Shown here: positions 10,292 to 21,289 of the stretch, piece by piece
Position numbering within the stretch: position 1 is the stretch's first letter
How the letters are laid out: every line of letters starts with the position of its first letter
Source of the DNA: Allium sativum
Taxonomy: Eukaryota > Streptophyta > Magnoliopsida > Asparagales > Amaryllidaceae
Length of the DNA stretch: 64,000 nt
Direction: 5' to 3'
Assembly (NCBI GenBank): GCA_030737875.1
Contig: CM060925.1
Coordinates: 479,693,514 to 479,757,513 of the forward strand
Made by a program: the position numbers and the translations under genes
Notes under the pieces: generated by a model
What the model saw: only the letters and a program-made list of their open reading frames with translations
Told to the model about the DNA's origin: nothing
Database searches by the model: none

Positions 10292-10830
10292 TCTCATGTC
10301 TCAAAGCCTTCTCGACAATTTTCTCATAAGTGTCATCGAGATGATCCACAAGATGATTCCCTAGATATTCGTCCGAACCCATAACAAACTTCTTGTTCTT
10401 TTGGTAAGGAGTATCCACATACGAATGAGCATACTTCAAAAAAGCCTCGAAGTCAGAAACATAATCCAGCACTGGTCGACCATTCTAGTTAAGCTCAAAA
10501 AACTTCTTCAACATAATATATTTCTGCACGGTAGAGATAAACTTTGCCTTGAACTTGACTTGGAACTGCTCCCGTGAAATACTATCTTCAGGAGTCTCAA
10601 GAGTGACAGATTTCCACTAGTCCATAGCTCTGCCTACTAATTGTCTCGATGAAAGCTTCCTCTTTGTTGCATCATCAATTCCCAAGTCTCCAAAAATATG
10701 AATACAAGTATCTAGCCATCTCCGAACCTCTTCAGTTGGCTTTGTCCCTTTAAATGGCTTCCCCCTAGAGATGTGAAGTCCTTACATAGCTTCACGAAAT
10801 CCATAACCCTAGGCACCTGAACTCATACAT
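10292..10830 (-). pseudogene. Chromovirus-type gag remnant
   Basis: The minus strand has a Retrotrans_gag-like (PF03732) region, with GGKPFKGTKPTEEVRRWLDT, a stop in place of the first Trp of the usual WW pair, then EQFQVKFKAKF, LDYVSDFEAFLKYA and LDDTYEKIVEKAL. At least two in-frame stops are visible. Homology ends abruptly at about 10292 against the antisense gene of element B, so the gag C-terminus, pol and the true 3' end of this copy are absent. It follows the Met-type primer site at 11147. Confidence 0.7.
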
Positions 10831-11146
10831 CAACCACAGCTGTCTCTAGAGCGGGGCCCACCTCATGATCGTTGCTGCCATGGTCTTGAATATAGCTGGG
10901 TAGTCTGGATTACCTCCATTTCCCCTCCAGGCACAGTCTCCTCCCTCACAGCGTGTTTCGATGTTCGTCAACTCATTATGAATCTACAATTAGGTAATGA
11001 TCATCCATTTACGAGAAAAACTGCTAATGGAGTTCAAACGCTACTATACTATATACTACTATATAGTATACATCCATCAGGAATCTACAAGTACATCACT
11101 CATATGTAATTACGTCTTCGAACTTTGATTAAAATCGATAACCATA
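10831..11146 (-). other. Leader between primer site and gag remnant
   Basis: This is the 5' untranslated part and decayed gag start of the chromovirus. A run of TATA/ACTA repeats lies at 11041-11070. Stops in all minus frames prevent naming a start codon. Confidence 0.5.
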
Positions 11147-11158
11147 GCTCTAATACCA
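11147..11158 (-). promoter_or_regulatory. Initiator-Met-type primer binding site
   Basis: The minus strand reads TGGTATTAGAGC, one mismatch from TGGTATCAGAGC, which pairs with initiator tRNA-Met. It lies two bases from the LTR end at 11161. Confidence 0.75.
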
Positions 11159-11160
11159 AT

Positions 11161-13901
11161 TGTGACGATCGCCCGTAACCCTTGCACTTAACAAGAAGAG
11201 TAGTGCGCTAAAGACGTGCCATGCAGCTATGGACGATCATCAAAGTAACATCACACGAAACCTGTCGTATAACTCACAGGGCAAGGATAAAATATAATAG
11301 AACATATACAACAGGAAAAATAGTGGAGCATCATATAACAAACTTTTAAACTTTCATAACATCCTAAAAGATTATCCATACATCAACTGGATACAATATC
11401 AAAGTCTGTACATGAACCCTCACAACAACGTTCATCAAATAGCGAAAACAGAAATACTAGATAGTTGTAAGAAACTGGTACGAACACCTCCAACTTGCCA
11501 TCGATAAGCATCATCGTCCTCACTAAGATATCACATGCCACTTGCTACCCAGTCTGCCCATCCAACACATGGATGAACATGCCAAGGTAATAAGAGGGAA
11601 ACATAGAACCTTGAGTAAGACAATAGTCTTAGTGAGCGATAAAACGACTATCTAACATCATTAATAAAGTATATGAGAATAGGAAGATTAATCAACTAAT
11701 TTACTAACATTGACATAGAAGAACCCACATCCATCTTCCCCACATCTGACAGTGATAAGCTTTACATGCAATCATTCAGAAATAATAGTACATTCATAAC
11801 AATCAATTATCAAGCATAGACCATTCTAATCAACATCGACACCTCCCAAGCACAAGCCCCAGAGGCCTAAACCAAAATCAGACAAGCACCTAAGGGATAT
11901 CTCCCTCGACATCGAATAATCTACATAAGACGATACAAGCAAAACAATCATCATCCATGACTCTGGCTATCACTGCCAATTTTGCTTTAGAAACATCGCT
12001 AATCGCATGACCGGCTCAACACTTATCATCCATCAAGGGCTAATGGTAAACCCTGGTTCTAGCAAAACTCTATACGCCTTCACGACTCGTATCTCTAGGC
12101 CCATCGTGACTGCCCAAAGTATTTCTACACCCATCGTGATAGCCAACTATACCCCTGCTTTGAGTCCGCTAGAAGCTACGACAACGATAATCTCTTGGCC
12201 TTCATCATCTCTAGTCATCCATCCCGATGACTATTCACAAGCACAAGCACCTTCTCGAGCAACCATTATCCACGAACTCACCACATTGAGTTGGCTGTAT
12301 ATCCGTTGCATTTCACCGATCAATGAACATCTGCTCACACATCGAACATTCCACCTTGAATATACTTCAAAGTTACATCCATTACTGAACCAAAACAGCA
12401 TTAATATAATGGTCTAATAAAATCAGGTCGGTCCCTCCAAGGTCGTCCCACAACCTGTCTTTTTTCGACCTGACCTAGTCCCTTCAATACCCTTAGTTCA
12501 TTTTCCCCTTAGGTCGTTTTCTCCGACCCCACGGCCTGAAATTGAAGACATATGCCCAACCTTTCCTTCCTATAGCAAACCGACCCGCTTCCTCTTTGCA
12601 TATAGAATGACCTGACCAGGTCGTTTCTACCACGTGCCCCTTAACGACCTGACTAGGTCGTCCCTTACCCTGAAGCCTCCTGCATTTTCCCACATCTATA
12701 CTCCCAAGGCCTGAAAGACCTGTGACCTTGGAGCCACCCCGACCCAAAGCAACACTATCATTTCTCTAACCATAATTCCAACAGTCCAAGCTTCCATCCA
12801 ATGACCTGAGTCCATTTCTTAGGGAACAAGCTACATGACCTAAGCCAAGAAAAATGACCTAACTCCAGATCTGACCAAAATAGCTTCAATCTTGGCTAAA
12901 TCTTCGCCCAACGACAATGTTGATTCAACAACCGATCCAAATCGTCCAATTCAACAATTAACATGTTATGAAAACATCAACAACATCAAAATGGCAATTT
13001 TCATCCAAAATCATGTAAATTTCACCAAAAATCATGGTAAATCAATGCATAAAGTAAAACAATGGATCTAACTTGCATAAACATATGAAATCATATGGTA
13101 ATTACCGATTTTAAGTTGTTATATTAGATCTTATGGTGATTCATATGAAAATATATATACCATGATGTAGATCTTGGTGAAAATGACTTAAAATGATGAA
13201 ACTATGATCATACAACTTATATACTTGATTGAATCCGTGTGATAGATGCATATCACTTTCCAATTTTTCAAAATAATATAAAATCACCGATTTTTCTGTC
13301 TGAACAGCGAAGAATAGTCTTCAAACTCTTCGATTTGATGAAATCTCTCTTCGATTGATGTAGATCTAGCTTCCAACGATGTAGATCTTCGATTCTCTTT
13401 CTTAGATCTAGAATTTGAATGGTTGAAAGAGTATTTGATTGAGCTAGGAGGATCACGAGCTCAACCAAATGAGAGAATGAAGAAAAGTAACCCTCCCTCC
13501 ATACCTCTAACCCCTATTTATATCCTTCCACCAGCCCACTAATGGGCATTTCCAAACCAGCTCTCTAATGGCTCAAAACTTGAACAACAAACTGTAAAAC
13601 AATAAAACAGCAATTACTCCCAAACCGCTAACCAAATCTTTACTGTGACCACTCTGCTGAACTGGCAACACTATTTCCTTTCAATTGAGGCTGATCGCAC
13701 ACTTGATTCAATCCTAGTCAAAAGTTATGCCCTGTACAAAACTGGTAAGGGAAAAACGTTCACAAAGAAAATTGGTAAAATTTATGGGCATGTCTCACAT
13801 CCCCACAACCAAAATATCAAAATATGAGAATGATCCAACCATCAGGAAATTAAATAAAAATATTTTACGATCCTCCGATACGTAAAATGCGGGCTATTAC
13901 A
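11161..13901 (-). repeat. Chromovirus LTR, 2.7 kb
   Basis: The ends on the minus strand are TGTAATAGCCCGC and GGCGATCGTCACA. A primer site flanks the CA end and a purine tract flanks the TG end, so this single LTR is bordered by internal sequence on both sides. The segment 12420-12870 holds many GACCT and AGGTC motifs, some as perfect palindromes. A plus-strand frame at 12007-12417 lies inside it and is judged non-coding. Confidence 0.75.
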
Positions 13902-13950
13902 TTCTCTACCCCATTCATGAATTTCGCCCCCGAAATCCCAACAAACACAA
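13902..13950 (-). other. Chromovirus purine tract and 3' signature
   Basis: The minus strand reads TTTCGGGGGCGAAATTC and then GAATGGGGTAGAGAA directly before TGTAATAG. This is the usual 3' signature of Tekay/Del-type chromoviruses, also kept before the LTRs at 37710 and 50539. Confidence 0.7.
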
Positions 13951-14104
13951 GCAACCAAAACAACTCTGCATGCCTAACATCCATAAGTAGCCAATTCTAT
14001 CATCCAAACTAGTAGCCATCAAGCCATGTATCCATAGCCTTATCCTAGCACACGGAATTGCAACAACAATAGTGCAAGTTACAATGATGCAAGATGACAC
14101 GATA

Positions 14105-14300
14105 TCAATGGGTCATACTGACGAAGAGTCTTGGATGGGCCATCTTCATCTTCTCTTTCGTCTCCCACGTACAATCGTTTTCATCCTCACTCCATTGTAC
14201 CTTGACCAACTTAACTGTCTTCCTCTTAAGATGTTTCACGTCATTCCCCACAACACGAAGCAGCTTACAAGGTTTCGTAACTACGGTCTCGACTTGTAGA
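14105..14300 (-). pseudogene. Tail of chromovirus pol (integrase C-end with chromodomain-like end)
   Basis: A minus frame of about 60 codons ending in TGA at 14105-14107 shows KLVKVQW, then CTWETKEKMKMAHPRLF, matching the last part of chromovirus integrase, where a chromodomain ends in a W-E-x-E...YP-LF pattern. Upstream it breaks off at about 14300 against an LTR-terminus fragment, so the rest of pol is missing. Confidence 0.65.
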
Positions 14301-14391
14301 TCTAGATTTTTGATACTTGGGTTTTGGAAAATAATACAAGATTTTTTATTGTTGTCAAAATTCGAACGTCAAATTTTCTGGGTCATTACAC
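14296..14391. repeat. LTR terminus fragment
   Basis: The segment ends with CTGGGTCATTACA at 14391, like the end of the LTR at 55322. LTRs of this family have inverted termini (TGTAATGACCC/GGGTCATTACA), so orientation cannot be decided from the end alone. It abuts the pol tail on the left. Confidence 0.45.
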
Positions 14392-16262
14392 GATGATACT
14401 TTTATAACTCAATGTCTTAACTAGTATATTTTCGTTCTTATAGAATTTAGGTATTTGTCGATCAGACGCATGTCTAAAAGTCTCTAAATACTTAACAGAC
14501 TTGTTTTAACACCTAGTGAAAATACTTAAAATATTTAATAATATATATGTAAAGAACACTCCTTCATGAATCGCAGTTATGCGGTGGTTATGCCACTATC
14601 CCAGTGGAATCAATTGAAACTATAGGCATCAACGCCCCTCGATTTACACCATGAAAGTACCTTGTACGTCGCAACACGCAAGTGGTTAAGTCTGCTATCA
14701 TAGTAGATATCGATGGTATTATAGACAATCACTTCCCTCGATTAACACTTTAAAACGAAACTTGATAGATCACAATACACAAATGGTTACGTCTGCTATC
14801 CCAGCAGAAACCAATAGTACCGTAGACGATCACTGCCCTCAATTTACGTGTCAATTGATATCAAATAAATACAATCAATCAATGTTAATCCACTGAGTAG
14901 ACTCCGATGTTACCCTATCGAGTGGGAATCCATAGTGATTTCACCTAGCAATATTCCGATGTGACCTCACCGAGTGAGAGTCCGACGCGATCCTACTGAG
15001 TAGGACTCCGATTTCCGATGAAATTAACGAATATAGTTCTAACACAATCCTAACGAGTAGAATTGCAATTTTCGATGGAAGATGCTTCCCATGTCTTCAA
15101 TTTCAAAACATATGATACTACATATAGTATTATTCATATCATAACTTTGCAAATGTCATTCTTATATAAGATTCCATTTACATATTTTTTCTTTCTTTCC
15201 AATTCGAATTCTTTCAAATCAGTAGTATCGAATTCACTACATATTTATATAATTTCCATTTTGTATAAGAACCAATTTTATCAAATCCTTGACGAATTCG
15301 ATGATTTTACTGATCAATAAATTACAAAACTATTTTAGTTTCACACTTATATAAATATAAGATCATTAATCTCCAAATTTTAATATTTTAAAATTAATAG
15401 TTTGGATACGTTTCGTGTTCGAATAACATTCGATCTTGATATTTTGAAATATCTCTCAAAGACCTAAATTCAACAAGGGACTTTTATTATAAATTCATAC
15501 GAATTCCGTTTGCGAATAATTTCCATGTTCGATTGCTTATAGAGTTATTTGAAAGATTCATCAATTTCCGTAAAGAAATTTTCATTTATAAATACTATTC
15601 TAATATTCAAATAATTATCTTTACCATATTAACATTCAATTCAATTAACATCAGTATTCCATGTTCAAACAACATCATTATTATCAAATTAATGTTATTG
15701 TCCTTCTAATTTCAAGTTATCGTTCACTTAGAATCATTCCAAACTAAATTCCAAAGTTAGTGAACTAGATTTTCATTATTTAATATGGCATCTTTAACAA
15801 ACAATTTCAGGAATCACCACGCATTCATACCTAATAATTTTCATCATTACTAGCAATCAATGTTGGCCAATTTGTTTAGGTTCAGTGATTTTGATATCGA
15901 ATATGGATGTTAAATAAATTACTAAGTGTACATTACGTTTGACAGCCTTGGTATTTGCTTAGTCGATTGTTCACACTACCATGAACAATTTGAAGTGTCG
16001 GTTTTCTTAATTTCCAAAAGCCAACGACATATTATCCAATATCTATTAAGACTCTTATGATGTGCATATATCATTCATATTACATCAAACCTGATCTTTC
16101 ATTCCATCACATAATTTCTCTTTCGAACTAGTATCGATAACCCGATTACTCTAATGCGAACTCTAATCTAGTTTCTTGAATAGAATTCTTGATTTTCCTT
16201 ACGCACCATACGCTATGATGGAGAAAAAACTTCAAAATCATATTAAAAATCTATAACAAGTG
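14392..16262. repeat. LTR-like non-coding sequence with hairpin array
   Basis: There is no gene. The first 700 bp hold repeated motifs with short inverted repeats (see 14593-15060). The rest is AT-rich. Composition and repeat style suggest part of a chromovirus LTR, but I could identify neither terminus nor a second copy. It ends at the target site of the 44-kb composite element. Confidence 0.4.
14593..15060. repeat. Array of short hairpins in tandem units
   Basis: Three units about 100 bp apart each carry a small inverted repeat: CCACT..AGTGG (14593), CTGCTAT.ATAGTAG (14692), CTGCT..AGCAG (14793). From 14890 a second set follows at 25-60 bp spacing: CTCAC-cga-GTGAG (14966), CCTAC-tga-GTAGG (14992) and weaker forms. 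Stem bases differ between units but pairing is kept. Confidence 0.65.
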
Positions 16263-17567
16263 TGTCACTACCAAAATTATCTTAGCATAAGATGGCGGTG
16301 AAGGGGTGTCGGATGACCGAAAGCTCACCAAAGGCTCAATAGGAAGTGGGGCCAAGTACTAGGAAGGGCTGAGAGTAAGTAGAAATAACCCTAAAAGCTG
16401 CATCGACCGAAACCCTCCTAGGGAAAGGATCGTAAAAGCTATGGGGCATAACCTATGGGATCTATCCGCCAGGGTCAATCCGACAAAGTCCTTCCGACAA
16501 TATCAGCCCAATAGAAAGATTCTGCGGTAGAGAGTTATCCTAGTCCGAAACCAAGAAAGTCAAAAGCAGTAAACTCGTCGGGTGAAGCTCAAAGAGATCT
16601 TTGGTAATGACCTGCTTAAGAACCGATACACCTGAAGGCGAGGGCATCGAAGGCACTAAATCGAGAAAACGCGAGGATCATCCAGAACTAGCTTCCGGGG
16701 CATTTGCCATACGAATACCGGAAGGCCAAATCCACAAATAAAATAGAAGTGACACCAGAAACCCCCCTTTCGAGGATCCAGGATACTTCAAAAGAACTCC
16801 GTTAAAGAACTTACTAGGACCCAAGCAGAGATACAGGATACCCGTACTAGTCAACCTAGTACCAAAATTCTCAACGGCTTCGAACCGGTAGTTATCAACA
16901 TACATTATGAGGTCATGCCCCTCTAAATATTCACGATGAAGCCGGAGGCCTACATCCGAAAGCTTATGTCCGAGAGCCTACATTCGGGAGCTATTATCAA
17001 GGATTCAAATATCACCCAAAGACAATAACTGATACTCCAAAGGTAGCTGGAAGTCAAGCGCCCGAAACTAAGGAAAAAGCGACCAGCAAATACCCCCACA
17101 AGCCCAATAGCCCATCAGCAGAGGTAGCCCAGAACCACTATAAATAAGACCCCAAGGGTCACATTTAGGGAGGGAGGGTTTCTTTACACTTGTACTCTTA
17201 AAAATAAGTATGACACTGAGGTTTATATAGAGAATCCCCCTATTACATCTATGTACTGCTAATGAAAGTTCAATAAAAAGGGATCTTCTTATAAGAAAAT
17301 TGCTCTGTAAGTATATATTGTTACTTTCTAATCATTACTGTTGCAGTTTACTATTTATCCTCCAGATAAGCATGGATTTCCATCCTAATGTACTACATTC
17401 TCTGAGTTTAGATCTAGTATGATAGTCCTTAGCGATCCCACACCTACGAGCTTCGATATCTAGGGTGGAGATCCAATTTAACCTGAAAAATAGCTCAAAC
17501 CACCTATTTTTCCTTTAGATCGTTCCTGTTGACCCATCTCCGGCATTAACGAAAAATATCGTTAACA
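16263..17567 (+). repeat. 5' LTR of the 44-kb host element
   Basis: It starts TGTCACTACC and ends GTTAACA (1,305 bp). TATAAATA at 17139-17146 gives a promoter, and AATAAA at about 17272 a poly(A) signal. The partner at 58949-60271 is collinear with many substitutions, so this is an old pair. A minus frame at 16678-16905 is non-coding. Confidence 0.85.
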
Positions 17568-17644
17568 TTTTGGCGCTAGAAGGAGAGCAGAACCTCCGAT
17601 CCTTTGGTTAACCCCATCACATATCTACCTGGGCTATTCTGTGC
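17568..17644 (+). promoter_or_regulatory. Primer site and leader of the host element
   Basis: TTTTGGCGCTAGAAGGAG follows the LTR end directly, the common primer-site form of Tat and Ogre-type elements. I do not assign the tRNA. About 55 bases of leader remain before the nested Tat element. Confidence 0.7.
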
Positions 17645-18407
17645 CTTTAGCCTACTTTGTGAAATATGCTACGCAAACAGCGAGAAAGCCACCAGCCGGT
17701 TCGGATCGGAGGAAGATAGCGCAGGAAGTAAGTAGATCAAAGACGCAGTAATTACATCGGATCGGAGAGAAACGTCAGCAATATCAAATGATAGCGAGTG
17801 GCCTTATCGGTTAGGAGCGGAGAAGTACGTCAGCAACAGAAGATAGCCAGTGGTCTCATCGGATCAGAGGCAGCCGATCCGAACCGCTTTCTCTAAGCCT
17901 GTGACCGTTGCTACACACGCTCCCTGAAGACTCGGACCAAGCATGACTATTTCTCCCACGATCTCCCACTAAATCAATGGGCTGTCATCATCTGGAAGCC
18001 TCTGAACCCGACTCGTATGGGATGGGTGCCACGCAATTCCGAACCGGAGCCACTTCGAAGAGATTTTTCACCTATAAATACACCATCTAGAGGCATTTGA
18101 AAGGATCTTTGGGCAAATTCTCAGTTCTTAATTCCTCCATAGCCGAATTCTATAATCATATTTAGATCAAAATCATCTCTTAAAGTCCATTTTTGAGAGA
18201 TTTGAGTGAGTTTATGCATTGTAATTGCGAAGTTGAGTGAGAATCATTGCTGTATTTGTATCCAAATCATCAATTAAAAGAAAACAAAGTGGACGTAAGC
18301 TCTTTAACGCCGAACCACTATAAATCGTGTGTTCTTTGTTGCTTTTTGATCCTGTTTCATTGAAATCATAGCTAATTTGGGTGTTAGAACCAATTTTTGG
18401 TCTAACA
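17645..18407 (+). repeat. 5' LTR of the nested Tat element
   Basis: Matches the 3' LTR at 30622-31399. The first bases are altered (the TGTTAG start is not intact), so the edge is uncertain by about 5 bases. It ends GGTCTAACA. The TATA box TATAAATA lies at 18073-18080. GGATCG/CGATCC motifs are frequent in its first 350 bp. Confidence 0.88.
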
Positions 18408-18410
18408 TTT

Positions 18411-18428
18411 TGGTGCTTTCACTGAGAC
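18411..18428 (+). promoter_or_regulatory. Primer binding site of the nested Tat element
   Basis: TGGTGCTTTCACTGAGAC begins three bases after the LTR end, the usual place and form for this Ty3/gypsy group. The tRNA is not assigned. Confidence 0.65.
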
Positions 18429-18555
18429 ACTTTCGAATTCTCAGCCTTTTCGGGATTATCATTCTACTATTTGGACTTTCAAGTTTAAAGAAGTTAATCC
18501 CTTCTCTCTGACATCTTTCAGTACCTGTTGACTAACCGTTGAAGAATCAAGTATT

Positions 18556-20545
18556 ATGGCTAAGACCAAAGGAAAAGAAGTGCAAGGCGCTAGGGGAAAT
18601 GACTCCAGAGAAGATCAGCAAGCTATTGTGTTAACAAGGTCACGCGCTCAAAGCTCTGGAGCAGATCGCTCCAATTAGTAGGATCCGAACCGGATCGGAG
18701 GTGCCGATCCGAACCGGGTGGAAGGCACCGATCCTATCCGATCTGACGAGGACGGGGGCATTCACTCTCTCCATCCGAACCGCCCCAACCAGGCTGTTGT
18801 GAACCGATCCGATCCGAACCAGAACGAAGCTGGAACTTCTACTCGAGCTCCCTCCAACGCTCCGATTCCAGCCATGATGACTAATGTTCAGCCTGATCCA
18901 TCTGCACCCATTACTCAGGTAGATTTTTCACGTTTTCTTGACATGCTTCAGAGCACTAAAGAAGCATTGGAAGCCCAAAGATGTGACAACCTTCACATGC
19001 AGGAAAACATGATCACTATGGGTAGAGAACTGCAAGAGCTCCGGAGGCAAAAGTCTCCTTCCCCAGCACGCCGTCTACTACAGATGATTCCTGAGGAGGA
19101 GGAACGTCCCCGTGAGAGAAGGCCGCTTGAATGACCTCAAAACCTCGATCAATTGACTTTTGGATCTTTAGGATCCCGAGAAGATGCTGCTCGTGTATTA
19201 GGCCCTGATGACCCGAGTCTGCAACAGCCTATGCTGCTGCTTATGCGCGGATCCCACGTCTTACCCAGGGATCCTAATATTACCAACCCCACGCAACAAC
19301 AGCTTCTCCAACCTCTACCTCCTGAGACCAAATGGGAGCACAGAGAGCAATGTAGAGCAGCTGCTGCTAGAAACAGGAGGTTATCCCCTGATCAGGAACC
19401 CAGGGGTAATCCGAACATCAGATCTATGGAGCCTGTACAGACATTAACAAACGCCGATGTATGGGAAATGGTGCACAAGATCATGTCCGAAAGCCGGCAG
19501 TATACTAATGAAGATTGGGGCATTCAACGAAGTCATACCCCCTTCACAGATGACATACTGAATTTCCAGTTTCCCCGACGATTCAAATTGCCTCAGATGG
19601 ATCGATATTCAGGAAAAACAGACCCAGGGCAGCATCTGATGAGATATGCATGGTTCATGAATGCGACTGCAGCTCCAAATGCCGTAAAATGCAAAGCTTT
19701 CCCAATCTATCTTGAAGACGTAGCCTTAATGTGGTTCACCCGACTCCCTCCTCGGTCGGTATCAAATTTCACTGAATTAAGTGAGCGTTTCATGAATCAG
19801 TTTCGACTCCATCCCCAAAAGTCCAAGACCATCATAGAATTGTCACGGATTAAACAAGCCTCAGGAGAATCTTTAAAGTCATATTTGGATCGGTTCAACC
19901 TGGCCGTCACCGAAGTTAGTGATCCCCATGAGCCTACTATCCTGATGGCATTGATAGAAGGGGTAGATCCTGACACAGAGTTTGGGGATTACTTAGCTGG
20001 AAAACCACCTCATACTAGAGAATTGTTCTATGAAAAGGCTAATATCCGCTTAAGGCGAGAGGAAGCTAAGGCAAATTGGAAGAGAAAGTCCGAAGGGCCT
20101 CAAAGGAAGGTGTCCAAAGTAACGTTGCTGTGAAGCAATATGGTGACAATTCAGGGAAGGTGGAAGTAAATGTTGGCAACCAAAGTGGTGGTAATAACAA
20201 CAGAAATGGGAACGACAACAGAAGAAACAGAAATCGAGGGAATAGCTCTAATAAAAGACCCAGATTCCATACTTTTGAAACTTACACTCCGTTAAATGAT
20301 ACATTGGAGAACATTTATTTAGATACGTACAGCATATTGCAGTACAAAAAACCATCACCTAGAGATTATACTGAGAAAGAGATTAAACAGGAAAGTTTTG
20401 CTTGTTTCATGGTACACACGGTCATTCCACCAATGAGTGCCGTCATTTGAGGGATATCATCGAAAAATTGCTGCGAGAAGGGAAGTTGGATGAGTACAAG
20501 GCCGCCCCAAGGGACCGGGGGCAAGGGGGACAAGCCCCGACTTAA
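18556..20545 (+). pseudogene. Tat gag, decayed
   Basis: Gag forms the particle and binds the RNA. The ATG at 18556 opens a frame with in-frame stops at 18676, 18679 and 19132. That frame runs to 20131, where a one-base shift moves it, and another shift near 20400 restores the knuckle. The N-part repeats DPNR-type residues encoded by GATCCGAACC units. The core (about 19600-20010) is Retrotrans_gag (PF03732) with YSGKTDPGQHLMRYAWFM, a single W in ALMWFTRLP and FMNQF. A basic Asn/Arg-rich stretch follows, then a knuckle-like box with spacing C-x2-H-x4-H-x4-C (near 20400-20440) before RHLRDIIEKLLREGKLDEY. The stop at 20543 ends it. Confidence 0.85.
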
Positions 20546-21289
20546 ACCCGTCTACCTCGAAACCCACAGCCCAGCAAAAAGGCAAGAGGATCGTCATTAA
20601 TACTATTATAGGTGGACCTCACCTAGTTGGTCATAGTTTTAAAGCTATGGACCAGTACGTCAACGCCTCTAAGCATTTTGAGGTTGGAGAGTGCAGTAGC
20701 CTAGATGATGTTATCCCGGTAAAACAATAGAAGACGATGTCACGACGTCATATTCCGCAATAGAGATGATTCCGGAGTTCAATCTCCAACCAACGATCCG
20801 CTAGTAATCACCACAACAATTGGCCCTGCTTTAGTCCATAAAGTGTTAGTGGACAATGGAAGCTCGGTCAATATCCTTTTCAAGAAAGCCTTTGAATAGA
20901 TGAAGCTTGAGGCAAAAGACTTAAAGTCATGTCAAGGATGGATACGTGGCTTTAACGGAGTATCTACAGATCCGATGGGTTTTGTGGAATTACCAGTCAC
21001 ACTAGGGCAGGGAGATCGCCAGAGAGTAAGGATCCTGCCGTTTGTAGTTTTGAATTTGGAGTCGCCTTATAATGCCTTCCTAGGCCGACCAGCCCTTGCC
21101 GAATTTAGGGCACGTATTGCTCCTTGGTGCTTGCTACTTAAATTCCCGACTGACTCAGGAGTTGGAACAATAAGGGGCGACCAAGCTACGGGACGAGCTT
21201 GTTACATGGCAGAGTTAAAGATGTTAAAGAAGGGGTTGAATATAGATGCTATGGATGAATCCACCCCTCCAAAGGAGGCCTCAGCATAG
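20546..21289 (+). pseudogene. Tat protease region, decayed
   Basis: The aspartic protease matures Gag-Pol. The active-site region reads VLVDNGSSVNIL, the Tat form of the D-x-G motif, at about 20845-20880, followed by NAFLGRPALAEF and the flap-side GVGTIRGDQATGRACY. Frame breaks lie near 20730, a TAG is at 20897-20899 and another ends the part at 21287-21289. The preceding segment GKRIVINTIIGG...FKAMDQYV is shared with the fragment at 63285-64000. Confidence 0.82.

Noticed and set aside
12007..12417. 136-codon plus frame
   Set aside because: Lies inside the chromovirus LTR (11161-13901) on the opposite strand and has no recognisable domain.
17635..17645. Target duplication of the nested Tat element
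   Set aside because: The bases left of the damaged 5' LTR do not match ATGTC after the 3' LTR well enough to claim one.
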